From Tubiluchus corallicola (taxonomy: Eukaryota; Priapulida; Priapulimorpha; Priapulimorphida; Tubiluchidae), in NCBI GenBank assembly GCA_030141605.1, contig JAQGDQ010000178.1:319001-383000 (forward strand): a stretch of 64,000 nucleotides of DNA, read 5' to 3'. Both the position numbers and the translations under genes were made by a program. Under the pieces are notes generated by a model that searched no databases, was not told where the DNA came from, and saw nothing but the letters and a program-made list of their open reading frames with translations. Shown here piece by piece: positions 21,443-32,871 of this stretch. Numbering within the stretch: position 1 is the stretch's first letter; each line of letters begins with the position of its first letter.

Positions 21443-24311
21443 ATGAATGAATCCCTATCGGTTCTGTTCACGTTTTTTGTGGTGAGTTTTTTAAATATAG
21501 AATAATTTTCAAGCAAGAATAACGTATTTGTTGTTTCTACGTTTACATATCTCTTTATAATTGCCGTTTCGATTTTAGTTAACGTCTTCAAAACGTCAGT
21601 GGTAATGATTAATCTTATTGTCCTTTTGCATGCAAACGTCTGGCAATGTGTGTTTAGATTTGTTAGATTAGAAAGGCAACGTAAGGTTCTAGATTATAAT
21701 AACAATTGTTTATTATATTATAATTTTTTATACAAGTTGTCCACTGTAAAGCTAGTGGCCATTTTGGACAAGAAGTTAGAATAGAAAAGTGGAAATCGCA
21801 ATATATGTCCTAGCCAGAAAAATAGTACTCTTCTAATCTGTTTCAGTTACTAACGATATGAGGTATCTTCTAATATTTTTCTTGAAATAGATGAGTTTGA
21901 AACAAACAGGAAACATTCTTTTTGTAAAAAAATCACAGCTATTAAAAAGATCCGAAGTAAAAACTACTAGTTTATAAGCAGTCATTCCGCATCTAGAATA
22001 TGAAATAAGCAAATTAACGTCTTACAAAATGCAAGTTTAGGTTTTTCACGCTTAACAACCATGGTGATCGAACTATTTACACCAGCCAATTATCAATTAC
22101 ATGTTATAGTCACATTTAGGTTGTACTTAGAAAACGTCTGCTTATCCGTCATTCTCTGTACGCTTCGTACCCAGATAAAAATGGCATTAGTTTATACATC
22201 TTTTTGACGGTTTTGTTTACGTAATCTCAGACCTTTATGTGTCAATCAATGGCTTTTTAACTGTTCATTTGTTAATTATTATAATTAAATATTTTTTACA
22301 AATTTTGCTTTACTTGTTACTTATTGTGAGAAGCTTTGTATGGGCTTAGCTAAAAAACGGTAAGTCTCATGGTCGGCTGTGGTTTTCATTTTTTCTTTCC
22401 TTTTTTGTACAGCGATCGTGATAAACATTATAATCAGATGGAGCTATAATAAATGTCTCTCTTATCATGTTTGTATATTGATTTTAGAGCATAGAGGTGA
22501 ACTTTTATTCAGTTATATTGTGCAAAACAACTTATACCTTTAAGGGCAATAATTATTATTTATTACACTTTCACTTTAACTTGTTTATTTCTCATAGTGC
22601 TTATTCGAAAGTGCCTTGACCGCCGGTTATAGCTACGATGATGGTTACGGATTAAAGGAAAACGGTCCACCTGAACTTGGCTTTGCCAAAAGGCTTGGAT
22701 TCCACTCATCAGGTAGTTTCCACCGTGATGGCTACGGTTTAGGCAAAAATGGTCCACCGGTGCCGGCTTTTGCCAAGAGAAAAGGCCTTATTCTTCGAGG
22801 TGGTGAAAGTCTAGACGGGTACGGGTTAGGATTCAACGGACCGCCCGACTTGGGTTTTAAAAACAAAATAGCAATATTCGGCAGAAACAATTACGGGAAA
22901 GGTGGTCCTGGCATTAGAGGTAACGGTCCCCCTCGCAATCTAGGATTTCCACGACCAAAAATCCAAAGACACTCAACTTTTGGTCGCATAAACCGTGACG
23001 GATACGGCATCGGAAGAAACGGACCTCCGCGCAAGAAGTTTGTTAAAAAGCAACCGTTTGTTACACGAGCCTCAAGAACAATACGAAAAGACGGGTATGG
23101 GTCGGGCAGCAACGGAGCGCCTCATTTGGATTTTATGAAGAAACTAGCGTTTGTTTCACACGCTGGAATAGGCCGTGATGGTTATGGTATTGGAAACAAT
23201 GGCCCGCCACGTTTGGGTTTTGCGGAACGGATGGGATTCTATTCATCAGGAGGGTTTACTGCTGATGGCTATGGATTAGGTAATAAGTATTAGCCAACAA
23301 ATATTTAAATACGTAAATGTAAAGTAGTCTGTTTAGTATGTATTAAATTAAGTATGTACTTTAATTAAGTATGTTCTAATAGTGTGAACAGATTTAGCTG
23401 AATAATCGCGGTTTGCACTCAATTACCAAAGTTCAACAATGGCCTGTTTATGAATGGTAGTGTGACCATAAATATGCCTCTGGGTAATTCTTCTGGTATG
23501 CTGCCCACAGCTCTTTCTTTCATTAAGGAAATCTCAACGTGGCGAAGACACTTCCAATAGAGAATAACAGATCCGTGCCAGTCCCACCACAACCATCAAT
23601 GTAATAACTACGCCAAGTCATTAAGAGTTGGATACGGGGTTATAGCGAGGTGAACTTTGTGAAAATGCACTGGCTGTATGTTCTGATCAATGTTTGAGTC
23701 AGTGCCATGAGGACAATGCTTATAGCGTACCGCATTTAAACACTAGCATTTCCATTACATAATGAATGAATAAATGAGTGAGTGAGTGAATGAGTGAATG
23801 AATAAATGAATGAAAAAATGAATGAATGAATGGGCGAGTGAATGAATGAATGAATGAATGAATGAATGAATGAATGAATGAATGAATGAATGAATGAATG
23901 AATGAATGAATGAATGAACGAACGAACGAATTAATTAATTAATGAACGAATGAATGATTTAATGAATGAATAAATGAGTGAGTGAGTGAATGAAGTTCTC
24001 TATTGCGTTTACTTACGTAGTGTTAATGGTATCACTACACTTACACTGTGTTCCAGAAAAATCTCGATAATTAAGAAGTGAAATCACAAACTTGAAAAAC
24101 TTCATTAAACTTCCTATCTGCTGTCATTATTGCAGGTAACAACGGACCACCAAGGCACTCTTTTCTCAATAACTTGTTACTTGTTCCAAGTCGTAAAGCA
24201 CGGATCAGAAGACAAGGGTATGGGCTCGGCAACAACGGACCACCATTAGGGTATGATCCCAATGCAAGACGCCGAAGAAATCCTTACAGAAGTAGAAGAT
24301 ATTATAGATAG
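21443..24311 (+). CDS. gene B: secreted repeat protein with nine GYG-x-NGPP units, likely processed precursor
   Basis: Three exons join to a 298-residue protein: 21443-21481 (MNESLSVLFTFFV, donor GTGAGT, phase 0), 22598-23279 (acceptor TCATAG, donor G|GTAATA, phase 1) and 24136-24311 (acceptor TTGCAG, TAG stop). The signal peptide spans the first intron. The body has eight to nine units of consensus DGYGxGxNGPPxxxF spaced about 25-40 residues apart, one degenerate (GGPGIRGNGPPRNLGF). Most units are preceded by a basic residue (HR, NR, RK, GR, RR) and followed by AKR, AKRK, VKK or MKK. That layout suits proprotein-convertase cleavage into ~15-residue peptides, as in neuropeptide or antimicrobial precursors; a matrix protein is the alternative. 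The C-terminus is Arg/Tyr-rich. Exon structure matches gene A. AATAAA near 24464. Not a family I recognise. Confidence 0.8.
21482..22597. other. gene B intron 1
   Basis: AT-rich, 1116 bases, GTGAGT...TCATAG. No exon or repeat recognised. Confidence 0.7.
23760..23995 (+). repeat. (AATG)n microsatellite in gene B intron 2
   Basis: About 235 bases of AATG/GAATG units with AGTG and AACG variants, including a TTAATTAATTAA interruption near 23932. Lies between exons 2 and 3 of gene B. Confidence 0.95.
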
Positions 24312-24980
24312 TGTTTTTAAATTAATAGATTCTTGTAGATATCGTTAATATGTGTTTGTGTGTTATAAGTGTGTAACTTCACCATTTCACTGAGCCTATC
24401 AGCCAAACAAGCTCAAAATGTATACATGTATAGTTTTGAGTTGCTGTTGGTGTGATTTCTTTCAATAAAACTCATCAATTTTTCATTTGTTATTTTTGTT
24501 CAGATATTTTAGTGATTACAGGAACGTACTACAAACGTGTCCTGATACCTAATGACTGGTAGCACTGTACCGAACTATAAATCGTATCATATCTTGCCTC
24601 GCATTGCCACACCACGCCATGCTATAAGTAACATACTACACCAAGCCAGACCAGCCCACACCATCATATTACCACAGGCACTACTATTAAATCTCATATT
24701 AAGACTGGTAGAGGTTAATTGGGAGAACTTATTATAATTTAAGCCATGGAAACGAATCAATCTGATTCTAGGCTTGTAGATTTCCAAAGGTATCCCTGGT
24801 TTTGCTCTGACTTACCAGGGCAAACATTTTATCTCTTCTTATGTCAGCTATAAAACGTATAATTTTGCAAGTATTCGTCAATATTCTCCTATATGTCTTC
24901 ACAAATTTGTAAGTCAACACTTTCTTAGTATTTCTTTAGATTTATGATACTTCCTCGATCTATATATTCAATTATCGTGT
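24312..24980. other. 3' flank of gene B
   Basis: Holds the gene B polyadenylation signal (CAATAAAAC near 24464). Nothing else recognised. Confidence 0.5.
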
Positions 24981-24982
24981 TA

Positions 24983-25255
24983 GGGGTGAGCATTATCTAG
25001 CAGAAAGCAAATTCGAATTGAATCGAATTTATGACCTTCGGACTCAAATCAAACAGAATTTCAGCATTTTCGAATCGAAATCGAATTCGAATAAGTTTTG
25101 AATCACTAATAAAAAGAAATTTCACCAAGGTCATGCACACTATTTGATTTCGTTCTGATGTAAAAATACTGATGTTAAAAAACTGAGAACAGTTACATTG
25201 TGCTGTTTGCTTCAACAGCACACTATATTCGTTCGAATACTCGATGTTCACCCAT
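24983..25255. mobile_element. possible hAT-type MITE remnant
   Basis: Left end TAGGGGTGAGCATTATCTAG and right end, complemented, GATGGGTGAACATCGAGTAT form short imperfect TIRs. The interior is rich in TTCGAAT/GAATCGAA words. The left half also resembles the complement of about 51645-51765 and 55265-55375 inside the polycystin duplication (GAGAATGCTCACCGC end). Hence a dispersed family; hAT assignment rests on the TIR look only. Confidence 0.45.
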
Positions 25256-26265
25256 CATTCCATCTGTACATCTTTCCTATAAAATTCATTACAATACACA
25301 AATTTTGGTCTACGCTTTCATGATAATAATTAACATTCTTGATATAAAATGCCTATTGCCTAACAATTTTCGTAACTGGTTTGATTAACACTCTTCAACA
25401 CACCAGCCCACTATTATGCCACGTTCAGCTTTCAGGTCATCCGCAGTTGCTTAATCCGATTCTTCTCTAACCAGTTAAAATGTAAGAAGAAAACAAAAAT
25501 TTATGTAGTAACTATAACTTATACTAAAATTAAGATTGTGCTACTGGTTTAGTTTGACCAACTAATTGGTCGTAATTCAATCAATTGGTTATAATAACGC
25601 CACATCCAGGGTCTCATTGTTAAAAGAGTTTAAACCACGGTTAGTGACAAAATAATTTTGATATCAATGACAATCAGTGCAGTATATTAAATTGCAATTA
25701 TAGAAGTACTATAATATAATATCATATATACAGTGCCGTGTTATTTATAGGCAACGAATTAGAAAGTACTAGTAACTAATAAGTAACTGAGCTGTTACTG
25801 TATTCATCACGGTCGTTACACATTGGTCGTGGATATACGGCCGTTGCAACTAAGAAAGTGCTATTGAAAGGTAGAAAGCCTATAATTCAAGATACCCTGT
25901 TATGCGAGACTTCATAGTTTTGTCATCGTGAATTATTTTAAGTGAAAATAATTAGAGTTAGTCTAATGTAAGTTACGTAACATCGTTCACTGCGCTAGCC
26001 GTGTTGCATAGAAAAAAGACGTGATAAAAGTCTAAACCTCTTATTTTGTGAATATTTTAGCTTTTCAAACTATACTATACTCGTTTACTTTTGCAGTAGG
26101 GGAATTCAGTAAACGTACAGTCGACTTTGATTTCACAGGTTGTCTTCGAAATAATAAAAAGCCATTATCACTCTTTGAATAATTGCGATTGCGATTGCGA
26201 TACTCGACTCTCCACCTATCAGAGGCGGGCACCTTTATAGGGTGCAAAGTCTATTCTTCTTTAAC
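25256..26265. other. intergenic, nothing recognised
   Basis: AT-rich sequence without a supported gene or repeat. Confidence 0.5.
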
Positions 26266-26630
26266 GCTGATCTTTTATTTGTATTTTCCAAGTTTAATGT
26301 CTTTATTTGTCTTTATCCTGTATTCCATACATTCGTTCACTAGATTTCTAATTTCTAGCAGTCCTTCCTTTTCACTGTTCATTAATACATCTGAGTTCGA
26401 ATTTTTTTTCCATTCTCCATATCTGTAACATCTATCTAAGCATATGTTCAGTAGTGTCATCATCTTCCTCACACACTGGGCATAATAACTGATCCTTAAA
26501 CTCATTCTTGTATTTCCCTTTAACTTTAATCATATTCAGTCTTATTTTCAATATATCTTTGACCTCTTCTGGCTTGCATGTGTCTATGTAATTTTGTCGT
26601 TTCCACTCAGTATGCCTTAAAAATTTAATT
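26266..26630 (-). mobile_element. LINE ORF2 C-terminal fragment
   Basis: The minus strand reads KIRLNMIKVKGKYKNEFKDQ then LCPVCEEDDDTTEHML. This is the usual end of non-LTR retrotransposon ORF2 (CPxC...EEDTTEHxLxC-type zinc knuckle), followed by a stop and frame breaks. A short dead fragment. Confidence 0.65.
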
Positions 26631-27626
26631 TAGTGCTGCTCCTGCATTTTTCTGTGCATTCACTATTTATACAACATTCAAATGATGATGATGTAAAAAA
26701 CGTTGTCTGGCAAAACGTCCTTCTGGCTAACCGTTACTCGTTAGGCATTGAAAACACGCTGATTTACTTAACTGGGTGTGGTAAAAAATGGCAGACGTGG
26801 AAAGTAGGTAAAAATGGCACAAATGGAAAGTATGAAAAAATGTCACCTATATTATTCTGATGCATCTGATTTCTATAATAAAACTAGAATGTGTTCAGTT
26901 GGAAGCAGACCTCCCCCAAAGCCGAACAAGCTTAAACTTATTTGTCTGATTCTTTTGATTCAAAAATGTAAACCAAAGGTAAACAGTCAGACATACAAAA
27001 ATGCATTTGTATTAGTATCATCTAGCCTAGCAAAAAACTCGCAAAATAGTTTTATTCATTAAATAGGTTTATAATCAATAATCCGGAACATTCCACATTT
27101 GGTTTATATCTACTTTTCTAACCATTAATCTTGGCGATGGTAATAGACTGTCAAATATCTGTGCATTCAGATAACGTCAGCTTATAAGGCTATACACATT
27201 AATGAGCAAAGGTTATAGACAGCGTTACACAGTTTTACAAGTGAGAATTTCTCGAAATGGAACCTGGAACTAACTCGTAGTTGTTTGTCCAGCTGGAAAT
27301 AATAGAAAAGAAGTACTAAACATTCCATCTGAGACCTTCATGAAGTGCTTCACGAGTGTTTTTTTTGTATGTGTTCGGTCAAGCTTTGTTTGTGCGAAAA
27401 AAGAACCGGCAAAAAGATTCCGGTTTTGGCACACCCTGTAGGAAGTTTAAAAAAAAACTTGTGAGTGTGAGTCTTAGTGCACAACTTCAAGATCTGTACT
27501 TAATTTTCATGATTATAGTGTATATAAAACTCTTGCAAGTCAGCTGTTTCTTTTCCGTCTAACAGAGTGTGTGAGTGAGCTGTTCTATAGAACTTTAACC
27601 TTATTGCACTAGCATCTTTCAATGTA
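26631..27626. other. intergenic, nothing recognised
   Basis: Several short ORFs without domain or splice context; no repeat identified. Confidence 0.4.
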
Positions 27627-28299
27627 CAGTAAGTCCTTACTTAACGACACTAATGCTTTCCAGCGAAACATCATCAAACGAAACCAAGACTTCCATAAAA
27701 GGTAACGTAAAAGACTTGAAATACGTCCCAGAGACAAAAATCAATGCTGCTTTAAACATATAAATTAAATGTTTTGTGGGTTAACTTATATTTCTGCTGA
27801 CTAAGTTCTTTCAGCTTGAAACCACCGATCTTTCTTATCAATATTTAGTAGTTAGACACTGCATAGTGAAAGCCAAGCTCTGAGGCGACCTTGAAACAAT
27901 TTCATCTAGATACTCAGTTGGGTTGCTATAAGAACAGGTTGTGGGCAAAATTCCTTCAGATATAGTTTGCATACAGATGCTTGGAGGCGTATCAATGGCA
28001 AATAGATTGTATTGTCCTCGATATAAATGTCTAGCATTTAGTAATCAGTCGGAAAGCAAAAACATGTAATAATTGTACTGTTTTACATTACTAGTATGTT
28101 TTTAGAATAGAATAATGCAGTATGTACTGTTTTAATGCTTGAAAATAAAAATGCTGTTGATCAAATATAAAATAACGCTGAGAAAAGTAAAAAAACGTCG
28201 TTGACATGAAGGCCTCTAAGTGAGGAAGAGGTGTCAAATGTTTAGCGTCGTTGAAACGAAATGTCGCTAAGTGGGGAGTCGTTAAGCGAAGACTCGCTG
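27627..28299 (+). mobile_element. Tc1/mariner-pogo-type MITE, full-length copy 2
   Basis: A 673-bp relative of 5831-6491 in the same orientation. Left end CAGTAAGTCCTTACTTAACG after TA; right end GTTAAGCGAAGACTCGCTG followed by TT. Internal words such as CAAAAATCAATGCTGCTT are shared with copy 1. No ORF. Confidence 0.8.
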
Positions 28300-28621
28300 T
28301 TTTCAGAATACAAAGCTTTGTACTAAAGAGTTAAGTATTGAGTAGTTAAAGTGCTGAACTATCTCAAGATAGTTTTTGCCCAGTAAGGTTATTTAATGCT
28401 TGAACACTTGCGGCACTACATGTTATCAATAATATTAATAACTTGAAGGTCATTTTTGAGAATATGATGAGAAAAATCCTTGCAAAATAGGCTTCTCAGA
28501 AACCAAGTCAGAAAAACTAGCTAGCAGCTATGTTTAATATTATCCCCCAGGCTTGACATGTTCTTTGTTCATTAGTTACAGAAACAGATACCATCAAAAG
28601 AAACCAAAGAACCTTGACAGC

Positions 28622-29476
28622 ATGGGATCGGAAGCCATTATCTACTACAAGTGCACGGCTTGCTGTGAGTGTTTCGCAGCTGAGGAAACATTTTTCATTC
28701 ACACAAGAATGTGGCACTGCAAGTTACTGGTGTCAGAAGGACATGATTCTCCACACATGGAAGATAGTGTTCCAGGTGAAAAAGCAGCTGTTGACAGTTA
28801 TTCATTAAATGCTGATGCTGAAATACACCAAAATTCAATGGCATCATGTCGAGGACTTCCATCTCCTGGAGAAAAACCTAAAACCGTAAACTTCGAAGAA
28901 AGTGATTCTGGCCCTCTAGAGGATATGGTTACAGATATTATTATTAAGCAAGAGTGTAGTTTAGATGCTGTGACAGAATCGCATGATAGTAACTCAGATA
29001 TTGTTTACAAAAAACAAGATTGTTTGAACTTCAATAGTCAACAGGATTCAGTACTAAACTCTATGTCAAACAGTCATCAGCAAGGTTCCTTTAACTTTTC
29101 CCAAACAACTTTAACAGAGCATGTTGACTTTAATCAAGCAAACACACCATATGATGTGGAATGTCATCTTAGAAAGGATAAAGAGGCCTTAATGGCAGGA
29201 TTGCTAAACATTACAGCTTTTAGTGATAACGAACCATCAGTATCTAGAAATCTGGTTCAAAGAAGACGCCCGCCTAGTTTACCGCAGCAGTGCAAGTGGT
29301 GTAAAAAACTGTTTTCAAGCAAATCAAGCCTTAAACGACATGAACTTGTTCACAATGGCAGGCGACCTTACCAGTGTAAACTTTGCCATAAACGCTTTCA
29401 GTATCCCTGGGTATTGAAAAGACATGGAATTGTTCATGGTTTTAATGAATTGCATCCAAAAAATCCACAGCTCTAG
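28622..29476 (+). CDS. C2H2 zinc-finger protein 1 of a tandem pair
   Basis: 284 residues from the ATG at 28622, chosen because the same position is used in the paralogue at 30376. The upstream frame to 28553 runs through an acceptor-like TTACAG at 28569-28574. One C2H2 finger lies near the N-terminus (CTAC-x12-H-x4-H, about residues 12-32). An acidic, Ser/Asn-rich middle follows, with a SUMO-type motif IKQE. Two adjacent C2H2 fingers lie near residues 222-270 (CKWCKKLFSSKSSLKRH and CKLCHKRFQYPWVLKRH). Probably a nuclear DNA-binding regulator; targets unknown. AATAAA lies just after the stop, near 29494. The split arrangement of one N-terminal and two C-terminal fingers is shared with its neighbour, so the two are tandem duplicates. 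Confidence 0.85.
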   Translation: MGSEAIIYYKCTACCECFAAEETFFIHTRMWHCKLLVSEGHDSPHMEDSVPGEKAAVDSYSLNADAEIHQNSMASCRGLPSPGEKPKTVNFEESDSGPLEDMVTDIIIKQECSLDAVTESHDSNSDIVYKKQDCLNFNSQQDSVLNSMSNSHQQGSFNFSQTTLTEHVDFNQANTPYDVECHLRKDKEALMAGLLNITAFSDNEPSVSRNLVQRRRPPSLPQQCKWCKKLFSSKSSLKRHELVHNGRRPYQCKLCHKRFQYPWVLKRHGIVHGFNELHPKNPQL

Positions 29477-30375
29477 TTGACTGAACTCTTAAAATAAACT
29501 TCGAAATATCAGTACATACAAATATGCCATTTTAAGATACAACTATGCAGTGCCACAGTAACAGTGGCCTGTCACTGAATATGCAACGTTGAATTGTTGC
29601 TCATACATGTATACAATAATGCCAGTGTATATAATTATTATACCCAGTGTGAGCCGCATTAGAGATTTATGCTAGGGAAACACTTCATTTAAGTAACAAT
29701 TAACTGCAAAATGATATTATGTGAATATACCGTTACGTCAATCATAATCACTACTGTTTTAATTTATTTTACGATTTGTGCTCTGCTTTGTGTGTACGTG
29801 AGGTTTTTAAAGCACAAGTTTTGGTCGTTTTATGATTTTACAAATCCAGGTTGATATTTTCTCGCAATTTCTCTTACTCGTACATGGCGTATAGAAAGTG
29901 ATAAAAACAGATGGTCTATTCTGCTAGTATAGAACTCTAAGAGATTTTGCCAGTAATTATGTATATAATTATTAGTTGGAACTCTAACAGATATTCAGCC
30001 ACTGTTATTTATTAATTGTCTTAAGACATTTAGCACATATGACATTGTACATTCTATAATTTTTGTGGCATATTTAATTAATTTACTAGACATGTAGCTT
30101 GAATAGAAAGAAATCAGACTATCTTGTTTTAGGCTTGGTCGGCTTATGTAAGAAATTGTAGCCTGTCTTTTATAGCTCATTGAAATTAATATAGCAAATG
30201 AAACTACATCTTAGTCTTGCAGACTGCTTGGACCTTGGTCATTGATGGGCATTACGGTGGGCTTGGACTAATGCACCCATTAGGTTACAGGTTTACTGCA
30301 ATCTTCACAAGTGATTTTGATATCTCCTTCTTGTTTACAGGAATGGAATAGAAGTGGATTTCTACTAGTAAAACA
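29477..30375. other. intergenic between the zinc-finger pair
   Basis: Holds the 3' end of zinc-finger 1 and the presumed promoter and 5' UTR intron of zinc-finger 2 (acceptor TTTACAG near 30334-30340). No other feature seen. Confidence 0.5.
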
Positions 30376-31266
30376 ATGGAAGCAGAAACTCTCGTTTACT
30401 TTAAATGCACGGCATGCTCGGAGTGTTTCATGGCTGAAGAAATATTCTTCGCTCACACGCGAACTTGGCATTGCAAGATACTAATCAGTCAAGGGCAGGA
30501 TGTGAGTGGTGAGAGTCCACCAATGGACGCATTGGTGAAGGAGGAACCTGAGGACATAACCAACACAGTCGTTCGAGGCAATGACGTTATCAGTAATAGT
30601 GCAGCCTTGCCATCAAGGTCATCTGAAGATGGTTATCCAAATGCTGTAAAAGATGAATACTCAAGTCAAGCAGTTATTGACAGTGATGTTGAGATAATGG
30701 GGGAATGGATGGATAACATTGTTTGTGAAGAGGCACCACCAAACCAAATATCAAAGACCAACATGTTTTCTGAGACAAATTTACAATCAGCCATTGACCC
30801 TTCTACTGTCCTCACCAGGCAGCCTAGTCCAGGTATATCACAAAATTCTGGCATGCCGTCCTCCAGTTTTCAAGGAACCTTAACGTATGGTGCTAACAGC
30901 AATAATGAAATGCAAAATTCTACATTCATAAATCTGTCACCTCGACAAAGGCAACCTTCATTTCAAACTAAACAAAGGCGGCAGAACACGCCCATCAAAG
31001 GATCTTCCGCAAAGGTCACATATTCCAGTTTTGCACAGAGGAAGAAACCTAATACGACTCCAGATGGCAGTGGTGGTACAATCGAACGGGTTACAGGATT
31101 TGCATGTCGATGGTGCAAGAAAGTCTGCCCTACACCATATCATGTGAAACGTCATGAGAGAGTACACACTGGAGAACGACCTTTCGTATGTGAAATTTGC
31201 TTGAAAAACTTCCAACATAGATGGCAACTCACGAATCATCTTGTTAATAAACACAATCAAACCTGA
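30376..31266 (+). CDS. C2H2 zinc-finger protein 2 of a tandem pair
   Basis: 296 residues. N-terminal finger CTACSECFMAEEIFFAH...WH at about residues 11-31; a long Ser/Asn/Gln-rich, acidic middle with SUMO-type motifs VKEE and VKDE; and two C-terminal C2H2 fingers at about 240-293, the first CRWCKKVCPTPYHVKRHERVH joined by the canonical TGERPF linker to CEICLKNFQHRWQLTNH. The start ATG follows a 5' UTR acceptor. Paralogous to 28622-29476 with much divergence in the middle. Likely a nuclear DNA-binding factor. AATAAA near 31854 could be its poly(A) signal. Confidence 0.87.
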   Translation: MEAETLVYFKCTACSECFMAEEIFFAHTRTWHCKILISQGQDVSGESPPMDALVKEEPEDITNTVVRGNDVISNSAALPSRSSEDGYPNAVKDEYSSQAVIDSDVEIMGEWMDNIVCEEAPPNQISKTNMFSETNLQSAIDPSTVLTRQPSPGISQNSGMPSSSFQGTLTYGANSNNEMQNSTFINLSPRQRQPSFQTKQRRQNTPIKGSSAKVTYSSFAQRKKPNTTPDGSGGTIERVTGFACRWCKKVCPTPYHVKRHERVHTGERPFVCEICLKNFQHRWQLTNHLVNKHNQT

Positions 31267-31529
31267 CAACTGCAGAAAGATTTTCACTCATAAACTGGTT
31301 GCTATTTAATTAGAGATGGACACCATTTCTAAAGTTGGGCAACAATTCTAGTTATTGTAATTCATCACACATTCATTACACATAGTTGAGTGCCATTTTA
31401 ATGGCATTGGTGCTCAGTACTTTAGCTGAATAGCAGCCGAGTTTCTTAACCTTTTTCCTAGCCGTTCTCCTTAGTTAGTTAATAATTTCATGTACTTTGT
31501 TTACATTATGAAGGTAAAAACATAAGTTT

Positions 31530-31742
31530 GCAAACCGGGTGGTTAATGCTTGGGAAATTTGAGGCTCATGCTTGCAGACTGGATGGTTCATGCTTGCAAA
31601 CTGGGCGATTCATGCTTGCAAACTGGGCGGTTCATGCTTGCAAACTGGGCAGTTCATGCTTGCAGACTTGATGGTTCATGCTTGCAAACTGGGCGGTTCA
31701 TGCTTGCAAACTGGGCAGTTCATGCTTGCAAACTGGGAGTTT
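31530..31742 (+). repeat. 22-bp minisatellite, about nine to ten units
   Basis: Unit AAACTGGGCGGTTCATGCTTGC with single-base variants, in the 3' flank of zinc-finger 2. Three units (66 bp) make 22 codons, which explains the repetitive ORFs seen in two frames. Confidence 0.9.
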
Positions 31743-32871
31743 CACCTCCAAATGCTTATTCATAAGTTTGAATTACCCACTTTTGGGATCAGGCCAAGTT
31801 ATATATTAGACTTAATTTAATGTTTACTGATTATTTTTTGTAAATATATTTTAAATAAATAACAATGTGCAGTGCACAAAAAAGAAAAAAATAATTATAA
31901 TATTTGAGAGGTTTTTTCAGAATTGCATACTTTTCATTGTTGTGTTATCAAGTTAATTTCTTTGAAATAATTTGTAACAATATTGAGACTTCTCACATAC
32001 ATGTAAATATTAAATAATAATGATTTACTTTCTTTGAATGTTTACTGACCAGTGCTATTTTTAGAAAGTTGACAATAAAAGTTTTGTTGATAATTTTGAT
32101 AGTTTTGTTACAACTGCTTCTATATTTTCCTGTTTGTTCAGACATTGCAACCCCTGTTCCATTCTAGTGTAGTATTACTAGTGCAAGAACTATTCTTCAT
32201 AAGAATGACTGTTTTTGACTCCTTAGGAAAATGAGCTAAATCGACAATTGGAAAAAATTTGATAATTGTGTACATGCTTTAATTAATGCATGATCATAAG
32301 GAGTACACCATAGGATATAATGTTAGTTATGTGCCTCAAATAGCGAAACAAGACAGTGTCAAAGTGCTGAATCATTGTTTTCCCCCAAAGAGTATTCAAC
32401 TTGAACTTCTACTGGCAGCAAGCATATCCAAGCAACTAATACATGCAAGGCCAGGTTATGACCTTTTGGGGCCCCTTTGCAATAATATGGGCCCCCTAAT
32501 ATGGAGCCACCCTCTAGCTTGCCTGCACCTTGAACATTTTTTACTTGTGATACATTTTAGCGACAGTTACATATAGCGTGACGTAAACTTATTGCAAATT
32601 TTTTAAACTAAAATGGTTATGTTTTGTTTGTTGATAAAAATATTCCTCAAGAAATAACACTATTTTACTATTTATTGCAAAACAAATTAGCACATATTTC
32701 AACACAACCGTGGTGTCAATACAGACTTTTTACCAAATGTTACCAAAACTTGAGGGCCCTAAGCTGCAGGCTATATGACATCTTGGCTCTGAAATACATG
32801 AAAGGCTGTCATTGCAAAATTATGAAAACAATATAAAAGCATAAAACATTGCAATAAAAGCAGCACATTAG
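31743..32871. other. convergent intergenic region
   Basis: Lies between zinc-finger 2 (+) and the eight-finger gene (-). Its right part (from about 32320) is the 3' flank copied into the intron of that gene at about 35930-36060. No gene supported. Confidence 0.5.

Noticed and set aside
31550-31820. HACKLGGSCLQTG-type repeat ORFs
   Set aside because: 22-bp minisatellite; two overlapping frames are equally open.
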